Part shown: piece after piece, positions 23,681 to 32,600 of the stretch
Numbering within the stretch: the first letter of the stretch is position 1
Layout of the letters: each line of letters opens with the position of its first letter
Source of the DNA: JBGSMF01 sp964651475
Lineage (GTDB): Bacteria > Chloroflexota > Anaerolineae > Fen-1058
Direction of reading: 5' to 3'
Length of the DNA stretch: 64,000 nucleotides
Assembly: GCA_964651475.1 (NCBI GenBank)
Contig: CAZYXV010000019.1
Span: forward strand, 1-64,000
Position numbers and translations under genes: made by a program
Notes under the pieces: model-generated
Told to the model about the DNA's origin: nothing
What the model saw: the letters and a program-made list of their open reading frames with translations, nothing else
Database searches by the model: none

Positions 23681-26600
23681 ATGTTTTGCCCAAAATGCGC
23701 CCATCCTAACCCGTCCGATGCTACAACGTGCCACAAGTGCAAGCACGATATCCACGACGCGCGCGACCGCGTGTTCATCGGCCGCGAATTTATCTTTGTG
23801 CAGGCCGACGAGCGCCGCCCCGTCGCGCTCAAGGTAGACGGCGCCGTACAAACGTATCGCGCCGCCGCCATCCTTTCACGGCACCAGCACGCGGTCAGTT
23901 TTGGCGACGCGCCCCCTGCAAGCAAAAAGCAGCGCGAAAGGTGGCCCTTGCCCGATCAACCCCAACTGCCTCTGCCATCGCTCAAGCTGCTGACCGTCGT
24001 CAGCGACCGCAAGATTTACAAGCCCAGCACCGAAGCGCACCTGTTCATCGTCGCGCCGGACGCGGCGGAAAAACAAGCCGCGCTCGAAATCAAGCTGGCG
24101 GGGCAAAAGGTGTACGAAGCCAGCGTGGCGCTCAACCGGGATGGCCTGGCGCTGCACTGTTATCCGGATCTAAAAGAAGGCGAATACACGGCGCACGTCA
24201 CGCTGCCCGGCGGGCAGGCCGAGTGTTCGTTCAGCGTGGCCGAGTTCACGCTTTCTCCGCTAATCGCTACGCTGGAAAAGCACGAATACGCCAAAAAGCG
24301 CCTCACCTTCACGCTCAAGCTGCTCTTGCTGTCTGCGCCTTACTCTGGCGAGGTCGAGCTTGGCTTGCAGTGCCAGGTGTGCGGCGAGCGCGTGGTGGCC
24401 ACGCAAAAAGTCAAGGCCCAGGAGGGCGTGGCGCGCGGCGACTTTGACCTTTCGGGGCACGGCGGGCCGTTCCACGTGCAAATCACCACGCCCGACGGCA
24501 ACACGGCGCTGGTGTCGTTCCCCGGCACAGGCGCCGTCGAGCGCGAGCACATCAAGATTAACCGATTGGGTCAAGAGTACGAGGCAGGGTTATTGCCGTG
24601 GGAAGGCGCCGAGCCTGTGCGCGGATTTTACATCGGCCCCGGCGCGATGAACGTGACGCCGCTGACGCTGGAAAGCGTCCACGCTGAAAGCGGCAAGTTA
24701 AAAGCGGCAAGCGACATATCATCGGCGCAGGTGGTATCGTTCAATCCGCGCGCTCTGACGGTCACGCTGGACGAGGTAAAGAGTCTCAAGCGCGGCGACA
24801 CAATCGAGTTTGCCGTAGACGCGCCATACACACTGTTCACCGTCGGCGCGTTCACCAAAGACAAGCCATTTGAAGGCTGGGGTATCGTCGTCAAACCAGT
24901 GGCGTTCGAGGCCGCGCTGACCGCGCCCCCAACGGCCCAACCCGGCCAAGAGATTGGGATTCAAATTTCCGAGTCTGGCGCTGGCGCGTTTTGCCTGCTG
25001 CTCGTTTACGACGCCCGGCTGGAACACGAAAGCCCCACGCCCAAGCTGGCCAGGCGCATTTACGAAAGCGTGCGCGACGCCACCGGCAATCTGACCGCCG
25101 GCCAGGTGCCCAGCGCGAGAGAGCAAAAGCAATTTGTGCCAGAGGACGTGGTATTGGGAGGAGTGGATGGCATGCCGATGATGCCTTTTGCGGTGAGATC
25201 GCCGATGGCCGTGATGCGCGCCGCCGCGCCTCAGGGATACGCCATGGCTGAAGAAGCCGAAGCCATGCCCACCAAATCCCTGGCCCAGACCGCCGTCGCC
25301 CAGGCGCCGACGATGGTGGTGGCGCCCACGCGCATGGAATTCCCCGAGCTGGCCTACATCGAAATGTTTTATCTCGAAGGCCAGGCCTCGCGCACCGTCA
25401 GGCTGGGCGACCAGATTGGCACGTGGCGCGCGCGGGCTTATGTGTTCAAGGGAGCAGACTATCGCGAACTCACTGCAGACGTCCAGGCCGACAAGCCCCT
25501 CTACGCCGAACTCGATCTGCCGGCGATTGCCAGCACCGGCGACGACATCACGGCCGCCGTCAATTACTTTACCCGCGAGCCGGCCGAGCTGGTCGTCACG
25601 TCGCTGTTCGGAGAAACGCGCCACCGGGTGACGGGCGCGGGCGCTGAGCATTTCTCCATCCAAGGCCCGGGCCGCGTGGAGGTGCGCATCGAAAATCCGC
25701 ATGGCTCGGATTGGAGTGTGCGAGACGTCGCCCCGCCCGGCGTGCAAAAAGTGACCGCCTCGCGCCTGGTGATCCTGGACAAGGGGCAAACCGCGCAAGG
25801 CGAAAAGGTGGTGATTTACGCTTCGATGGGGCAGGTGCTCAAAGACACCATTACGGCCCTCATTCACTATCCGTTTGGTTGAGCGGAGCAAACCTCGTCG
25901 GCCCTGTATGGGCTGGCTATAGCTTATCGCGGCATCACCGGCGGCGTCGTGCCGGGCGACCTGGCCACCACGCAGGGGCGCATCCTGGCTGGCCTGCAGC
26001 GCCTGTCTACGTTCCAATATCCAGACGGCATGTACGCCATCTGGTGCGGCGGCCAGCCGGGCGTAGACATCACCTCGCGCGTGGCGCATCGCCTGTTGGG
26101 ATTGCGCGGGCTGCCGTTCCCAATGTCCGAAGACATGTTGATCAAGGCCAAAGACGCGCTGCTCAAGACCAAATACCACGATAATTCGCTCTTGCCGCTC
26201 GATGCGGGCTTTGGCAAAAAGATGGAAAGCGCCGAGGACGCGGTGGCGTATTATTTCGCGGGGAATGGCCAGCGCGACAAGGCGCTCCAACTCTTGCGCA
26301 AGACCGTTCAACGCGAAGGCAGCAAGGTCTATTGGAAAGCCACCTCCTCCTGGGGCGGGAACCTGGAAGTGAGCGCCGACGCGGCGAGGGTCATGTACCA
26401 CGCTAAAGACGAGCTGTTCCGCCCGGCGTTCGCGTTCGTCACCGGCAAGCTGGTCAACGGCATGTTGTATTCCACCGCCGACACGCGCGCGCTGGTGCAC
26501 TTGCTCGCCTCGCTCCAGTTCGACCCGGCCACGCGGGCGGTGATTGACGGGCAAGAAGTAGCGTTGGGCGACCCTTCGGCAGGCTCAGGGCAAGTCGTCA

Positions 26601-26995
26601 CCGTCGGCAAGCAAGTGACGGCGCTCAGCGACAACTTGATTGTGCGCCTGGACGAAGAGATCGAGATCAATCACCTGGAGCCGCGCGCCGATTTCCAATT
26701 CGAGGTCAAGCCCACCAAGACCAAACTGGACGTGGGCGAACGCATCCAGATCACCGTCACGCCCAAAGAGCAGACGATTGCCCCGCTGGCGCGGCTGTTC
26801 TTGCCCGGCAACCTGGCGCTGCTCAAGGGCGGCGCCAACGCGCAGACGGCGCACTTGCCCATCGAGCGCAAGGAACTCGTCGTAGACGCGGTGGCCGTCA
26901 GGCCGGGGCGCGGCAAGCTCTACGTTTCGGTCCACGACATGTACGACGCGGATAAAGTCGGCACCATGCCGGGCATTGAAATCAGCGTCAAGTAA
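23681..26995 (+). CDS. Alpha-2-macroglobulin-like protein with in-frame TGA at the thioester cysteine
   Basis: Read as one 1104-residue frame interrupted only by TGA at 25880-25882 (codon 734). Residues 3-20 form a zinc ribbon (CPKC...CHKC) with no signal peptide, so the protein may be cytoplasmic. Beta-rich macroglobulin-type domains follow (for example KLLTVVSDRKIYKPSTEAHL, and AYVFKGADYREL). The junction reads YPFG-TGA-AEQTSSALYGL; bacterial macroglobulins have YPYGC-x-EQ there, so TGA replaces the reactive Cys. Beyond it the thioester-domain pattern continues in the same frame (GLQRLSTFQYPDGMYAIW; YWKATSSWGG). Options: selenocysteine, nonsense mutation, or sequencing error. In-frame repeat DNA encodes DPSAGSGQ near residue 966. 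AAGGAGG precedes the ATG. Confidence 0.8.
25897..25917 (+). promoter_or_regulatory. SECIS-like hairpin downstream of the in-frame TGA
   Basis: GUCGGCCC (25897-25904) pairs over 8 bp (two G-U pairs) with GGGCUGGC (25910-25917) around the loop UGUAU. It starts 14 nt after the TGA, and the apical loop begins 22 nt after it. Bacterial SECIS elements, as I remember the published pattern, need a short apical loop with a G in its first two positions about 16-37 nt after UGA; this hairpin satisfies that. Such hairpins arise easily by chance in GC-rich coding DNA. Confidence 0.45.
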
Positions 26996-26998
26996 CCC

Positions 26999-28414
26999 AT
27001 GCGTCCATCGCGCCACGCTCGTATTCGCCGCGTGCCGCCTCCCGCTCGCCGCTTTAGCTGGCAGGGGGCGGCCGCCTTTGGAATCGTCGTGCTGACGTTG
27101 GCGGCCGCCCTGGGCGCTACCGCCATCTATGTTCTGCGGATGCTTCCCCCGCGTTACATCGTCGCCTACTTGCCCGAACCGCTTCAGGGGCTTGCCAGCC
27201 GGCCGCGCGTCGAGTTGCCCACGCCAGTCGCCACGCTGCCTTCCCATCAACTGGCCGCGCTGCTCACGCCGGTTGCAACCAGCCAGCCAGCAGATCAGCC
27301 AACCCCAACGGCGAGCCTCGCCCCCTCGCCCATGCCCGCCGCCCTCTCGTCTCCCGCTCCGCTTGCCGCTTCTCCCACCCCCACCACCACGCCCACGCCC
27401 ACGCCCACGCTCACCCTCACGCCGGCCTACGCGCCCGGCCCCGCACAGATAGCGCGCAGCACGCCGGCGGTACTATCCGACACGAGCATACTCTTGACCG
27501 GCTTTACCCACGCGTACCAGACGTGGAACAATTGCGGGCCGGCCACGCTGGCCATGGCCCTGAGCTACTTTGGCTGGGCCGGCACGCAAAAAGACACCGC
27601 CGCCTTTTTAAAGCCCGACCCCGAGGATCGCAATGTATCGCCGGACCAGGTCATCACTTATGTGCGTTCGCAGGGCTACCACGCCATGCTGCGCTCGGGC
27701 GGCACGCTGGATATTCTCAAGGCGATGTTGCACGCCGGCTTGCCGGTCCTTATCGAAAAAGGATTCGAGCCGGACGACAAGTTGGGCTGGATGGGCCACT
27801 ATTTGTTGATCGTGGGCTATAGCGAGCCGCGCCAAGAGTTTGTGGCCATGGATTCGTACCTGGGACCGTCGCAATCCGCGCCGTTCGCCGAGACCGACCG
27901 CTACTGGCGGCAGTTCAACCGGACGTACATTGTGATTTACGAAACCGCCGACCAGGAATTGATGGTGTCGCAGCTGATCGGCAGTTCAGCCAGCGACGCC
28001 GCCATGCATCAAAACGCCATGGCCGCCGCCCAGGCCGAAGTCGCCGCCAACCCACAAGACGCTTTCGGCTGGTTCAATATCGGGACGAATTACGAAGCGA
28101 TGGGAATGCACGCCGAGGCCGCCGCCGCTTACGACCGCGCGCGGCAATTGGGTCTGCCCTGGCGCATGACGTGGTACCAGTTCGGCTGGTTCGAGGCTTA
28201 CCTGGCCACGGGGCGATACGACGACGTATTGGCGCTGGCCGACGCCACGCTCAAGTCTAATCCGTACTCTGAAGAAATGTATTATTACAAGGGACGCATG
28301 CACGCCGCGCGCGGAGAGCTAGACGCGGCGCGCGAGCAATATCAACTGGCGCTCCAGCACAATGCCTACTTTTCCGCCGCGCAGCAAGCCCTGATGGCGT
28401 TAGGCAATCCATAG
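26999..28414 (+). CDS. Membrane-anchored C39-like cysteine peptidase with TPRs
   Basis: 471 residues. One transmembrane segment (about 22-45) is followed by a long Pro/Thr/Ser linker (about 70-150), which places the rest outside the membrane. The peptidase C39-like domain (about 165-300) shows NNCGPATLAMALSYFGW with Cys179, GHYLLIVGY with His267, and VAMDSY with Asp285, a complete papain-like triad. About 350-465 are tetratricopeptide repeats (AFGWFNIGTNYEAMGMHAEA). The ATG lies 3 bp after the macroglobulin stop, so the two are one operon. The partner is thus a protease next to a protease-trap-like protein; the target is unknown. Confidence 0.82.
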   Translation: MRPSRHARIRRVPPPARRFSWQGAAAFGIVVLTLAAALGATAIYVLRMLPPRYIVAYLPEPLQGLASRPRVELPTPVATLPSHQLAALLTPVATSQPADQPTPTASLAPSPMPAALSSPAPLAASPTPTTTPTPTPTLTLTPAYAPGPAQIARSTPAVLSDTSILLTGFTHAYQTWNNCGPATLAMALSYFGWAGTQKDTAAFLKPDPEDRNVSPDQVITYVRSQGYHAMLRSGGTLDILKAMLHAGLPVLIEKGFEPDDKLGWMGHYLLIVGYSEPRQEFVAMDSYLGPSQSAPFAETDRYWRQFNRTYIVIYETADQELMVSQLIGSSASDAAMHQNAMAAAQAEVAANPQDAFGWFNIGTNYEAMGMHAEAAAAYDRARQLGLPWRMTWYQFGWFEAYLATGRYDDVLALADATLKSNPYSEEMYYYKGRMHAARGELDAAREQYQLALQHNAYFSAAQQALMALGNP

Positions 28415-28452
28415 AGCCATTTCAAGGCCTTGGTCATCGTTTCGGCCATTTT

Positions 28453-28522
28453 CACCGCAGAGGCGCAGAGGCCGCCGGGTTTTCAATTGATTTTCCTCCG
28501 CGTTCCCCGCGTCTCTGCGGTG
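28453..28522. repeat. CACCGCAGAGGCG...CTCTGCGGTG intergenic inverted repeat
   Basis: CACCGCAGAGGCGCAGAGG at 28453 and CGCGTCTCTGCGGTG ending 28522 are imperfect inverted ends of a 70-bp element between two convergent genes. It contains no gene. This word pair is widespread in environmental bacterial genomes, to my knowledge. Could also help termination. Confidence 0.55.
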
Positions 28523-28563
28523 CACTACACCCCGTGTGGCCCACAGGATGACCAACACCCATT

Positions 28564-29454
28564 TCAAGGTTGCACCACTAGGGCGTTTCTGGCCAAAAAA
28601 GCGCCGTCAAACAAAATCGGCACTGGTTTGCTGCGCCGCCCATCCGTTTGAATGTGTAGATGGGGACGCCAGCTCTTGCCCGAGTTGCCCACCTTGGCCA
28701 GCGGATGGCCAACCTCGACCCGGTCCCCCACCTCCACCACCACGCTCCCCTTGAGCAAATGCCCTAACAAAATCCGAATGTCGCCGCATTGCAGCACCAC
28801 GCGGTTCATGGCCCTGCTGGCCATAAACAACTTGTTCACGGGAGAATCGGGAATGACATTCATGACCTCGACCACTTGTCCCTCACAAGGACTATAGACA
28901 GTCGCCCCGTAGATTACATAGTCGTCCACCTCCGAGGCGGCAAACCCATTGCTATGTCTTCCCCAGCCATTCAACGCTTCGATATCCACAGCGTACGTCG
29001 TCGAGTCGCTCATGAGGTGGCCGTTGAGCAGCGGGTGGCTGCCCCCATCGGCGATATAATAGATGCCGCCTTTTAGAGGGAAGGCAAGAGAAACAGGCTC
29101 ACCTTCGTACCTGTACCCCCACAGGATACTCAGATCGAAAAAGATCAACACAGCCGCAATCGCCAGGCTAATGCCTGTGAGCAGCCAGCCGCCCGCGCTT
29201 TCGTGCCAAAAAGGTCGCGGCCTCACCCGCCAGTAAGCGGCGCGCGCCACGATTACAAACACTGCCACGAGAACGTACCTCAGCACGTAGCCGAGCATGG
29301 ACCAGGTGCCGACCATAAAGCGCTGCATCACCACCGCCCCGCACACGCCGGCGCGCAGCAGCCAATCCACCTTGCGCTGGTCCCGGTCGAACCACAACCA
29401 GGCCATCAATCCAAGCGGAATCAGCAAATCAGCAATGACCGCATCAGATAACAT
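28564..29454 (-). CDS. Polytopic membrane protein with M23-type peptidase domain
   Basis: 296 residues. Three or four transmembrane helices (about 5-115) precede a LytM/M23-like domain. HxH of the zinc site is visible as HLHIQ near the end. The first ligand region is the divergent NGHLMSDSTTYAVD rather than the textbook HxGxD. GDIRILLGHLLKGSV and VEVGHPLAKVGNSG are the usual M23 strands. M23 enzymes cut peptidoglycan cross-bridges, but divergent copies can be inactive activators. It is encoded opposite to its neighbours. Start uncertain by a few codons. Confidence 0.75.
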   Translation of the reverse strand: MLSDAVIADLLIPLGLMAWLWFDRDQRKVDWLLRAGVCGAVVMQRFMVGTWSMLGYVLRYVLVAVFVIVARAAYWRVRPRPFWHESAGGWLLTGISLAIAAVLIFFDLSILWGYRYEGEPVSLAFPLKGGIYYIADGGSHPLLNGHLMSDSTTYAVDIEALNGWGRHSNGFAASEVDDYVIYGATVYSPCEGQVVEVMNVIPDSPVNKLFMASRAMNRVVLQCGDIRILLGHLLKGSVVVEVGDRVEVGHPLAKVGNSGKSWRPHLHIQTDGRRSKPVPILFDGAFLARNALVVQP

Positions 29455-29540
29455 TTATCCTCACCACTATGCTGCGTTCATTGCCTGAGCTTACCAGAAA
29501 ATTCAACTTTTGACTAGCCGGCTGGAGAGGGCGTCGGCCC

Positions 29541-29573
29541 ACCTTCCTGGAAGCTCGGAGCTTCCAGGAAGGT
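29541..29573. repeat. ACCTTCCTGGAAGCT inverted repeat, copy 1
   Basis: A perfect 15-bp stem with a 3-nt loop: ACCTTCCTGGAAGCT / AGCTTCCAGGAAGGT. Each arm is itself partly palindromic. A second copy, with C for T in the middle, is at 37413-37445. The pair brackets the plus-strand operon 29651-37405. Confidence 0.7.
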
Positions 29574-29650
29574 AAATCCGCTCATTTTGTGTTATACTAG
29601 CCTCAGCCCAATCGCGGCGCGCAAGCCCATATCCAAATGACCGAGGAGAT

Positions 29651-32600
29651 ATGCACTGTCCAGCTTGTGACCAGCCTGATTTTGATCCAACTGCGCCTTG
29701 CCCTCAATGCCAATTCAGCGGCGACCCGGCCCTGGTGGAGGAACTGGCCCACGTGGACTGGGTGCTGGATCAGATAGGGGGCTGGCCCGTGTTCAACGAG
29801 GCCGACCGGCAATCTATCCGCCAGCATTACGCCGCGCGCCAGCGTGAGCTTGAAATCAACCTGGGACTGCGCCTGCCCCCCTTCACCGATGAACAAGCCG
29901 CCGCCGCGTGGCCGGAACTTGTTCAGCGCGAGGCGCTGCTCCAATACCTGGCCGAATGGCTGGAGGAAGGCTCGCTTCAACCGCCGGCGGCGCAAACACT
30001 CGTTGAACAGGTCAAGCGTCAAATCAAAGACCTGCTCGAACAACTCGAGGGGCGCGCTCGCCCCGCCTTGCATCAAACCGATTTTGGGCGACTGGACCTG
30101 ATTCGCTTTCTTTTGGAAGCGGTTGACCATCTGAGCCAGAAAGATGGCTTTGCCACGCCAGAGGCGCACGCATTGGTCCGCAGCCGGCTAGAGGCCCAGC
30201 AAGAACACCTTGAAATTAACCTGGGGCTGCGTCCCGCGCCAGCGCCCGAACCCCAGCCGGCGCCGCCCGAGCCCGAACCTGCGCCGCCCGCGCCGCCGCC
30301 CGCCCCGCCCGCCGCGCCGCCCCTTCCCTTCCGCGATAGGCTGTTGCGCACGCTGCTTTCCGTGCGCACGCTGCAAGCGCTGCTCTTTTTGGGCATCTTT
30401 TTGACCTTTTCGGCGGCGCTCTCGTTTGTGGCCTGGGGATGGCGCGACTTTTCGGCCCCGCTGCGCGTGGCCATCCCCACCGGCTTTACGGCTCTCTTTT
30501 TCGCGATGGGTTGGTACGTCCGCACGCGGACGCCTCTGTATCGCTCGGGCATCGCGCTCAGCGCGATTGCATCGCTGCTCATTCCCATAGACTTTTACAC
30601 GCTTTACGCCAACCTGAACATCTCGGCCGATTATGGGCCATCGTTCTGGCTGCTGACCTCGCTGGCCTGCCTGGCCGCCTACATTGTGACCACGCTGATT
30701 ATCCAGAACCCGCTTTTCGGCTACCTGGTGGGCGTGGCCGCCGGCAGCACGGTGCTGGCCCTCATCCAGGTGGCGCACCAGGCTCTTGGCTTCTCGCTCG
30801 ATTGGCGCACGGCGGGGCTATCGGCGCTGGCGCTGTGTTTCACCGTGCTATCGGCGCGGCGCTCGTCGCCCCGCCTGCCGCGCGTGTTCGCCGACCCGCT
30901 CCGCGCGCTGGCCCTGCTGGCGATGGGCGTGTTGATGCCGCTGAGCTTTGGCTGGCGCTACATTGGCCGCAGCGCGTACGACACACTCCATTATGCCATG
31001 ACAATCAACTGGTGGGTGGGCGGGTTCATCTTTGGATGGGGGGCGGTGTACCACCGCAGCCGCAGCCTGGGGATACTGGCGGCAATGACGCTGCCCATCG
31101 CCACGTATATGGCCCAGGCCGCGCTCTTTGACTGGCGCGAGATTAATCCCGCGTGGCACGCGTTTGGATGGGCCTGCCTCGTGCCGCTTTATTTCGTCGT
31201 CGGCCATAGATTGCTGGCCCGTAAAGAGGACACTGTTCTGTATGGGCACGGGCGGACGGCAACGGGATGGGGCGCGGCGCTGCTCATCGCCGCGGCTTTG
31301 TGGTCCCTCACCGAGTTTAGCAGCGGCGCTGCGGCGGCCTGCAGCCACGCGGTCCTGGCCGGATCGGTGGTTTTGGCAACGCGATTGTGGCGGCGTCCCG
31401 CGTATCTTTACGGCGCGTCGCTTTTATCGTTTTCGGCCCTCACCTTTGCCCTCACCGAGTTGAACCTGAACCTGTCTCAACTCACGCCCGGCTGGGCCGC
31501 GCTTGCCATCGCGCACATGCTGATTGCCATTCGCCTCCGAGACGCCTCGGCGCAAGGGCAGGCCGGCGCGCCCTCTTTTTTTGCCACGCCGCTCGTGACG
31601 GCTGCCTACGCCCTGGCTGCCCTGGCAATCGCGCAGGCGCTCGCGCCTTACGATGGCGACAGTGTGGCGTATGTGTTGGGCAACTGGCTGGGGCTGGCGG
31701 CCTGGGGCGCGTGGCTGGCGCACACAGGACAGCCCGGTTTTGCCGCCTCCCCCCCTTCGCGCTCCACGTTTTTTTCACGCGTGCTATATGATTTTAGACG
31801 CTCCCGCTTTCATTGGTTCACGGCCTTGCCCCTGCCCGTGTGGCTGTGGGTCTTGTTTTCCAATCGCGGGCCGCTGGATTCCAGCTTTCCAATCGCGCTG
31901 GCCGTTTTAGCCTGGGGGCTGGGGGCGCTCAGTTACCGGCTCGAACGGGTCGAGAGCGCGTATGGCCTGCCGTGGTACCTGATGGAATTGCTCGTCAGCA
32001 TCGCCGCGCCGCTGGCAGCCTGGCTCGTCGCGCCGGAGGGTTTCACGCCGGCGTTGTGCTTGCTGGCGGTTGGCCTGCTTTACTTTGCGGACGCCGCCGC
32101 CAACCGGCAAACGATCGAGCTGTTGCCGGGCGGATTGGTGACGGCCTGGGGGCTGGAACGCTTGCTGGACAAGCTGCGCGTTTCTTTTGACGCCACAACC
32201 CTCATCCTGGCGCTGCTCGTGGCCGCGTACATTCTGGGCGCGCTGTGGATCGAGCGCAAGAAATCGCCCGTCTTTACCCATCGCTTCTTGATTCCGCTTT
32301 ACCTGTCAGCCCACTTGATCAGCCTGGCCGTGCTGTGGCGGATTTACGTCCATCCCATCAACGACGTCTTGCGCGATATTGCATGGACGGACGAGATGCG
32401 CGCGTGGGGCGCGGCCGGCCAGATCGTGCTGGGCATCGTTTACGGCCTGTACGCCTGGGGCATTTACAAAGAGCACTGGGCGCACGCGGCGGCGTGGCTG
32501 CTCATGGGCGGCGGGGGATTCGTGGCGATTGCCTATAGCCAGGGGCGCGGCTCGTCGGCGGCCAAAGGCGCGCTGGCTGTGATCGCCTTTATCCTGGCCG

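Noticed and set aside
24719..26554. 611-codon minus-strand open frame over the macroglobulin gene
   Set aside because: Considered as an alternative reason for the TGA, but it has no motifs and mirrors the plus-strand codon pattern.
25949..26995. Independent gene starting after the TGA
   Set aside because: The first possible start is a GTG inside conserved thioester-domain sequence with no ribosome-binding site; the region is in the same frame as the upstream part.
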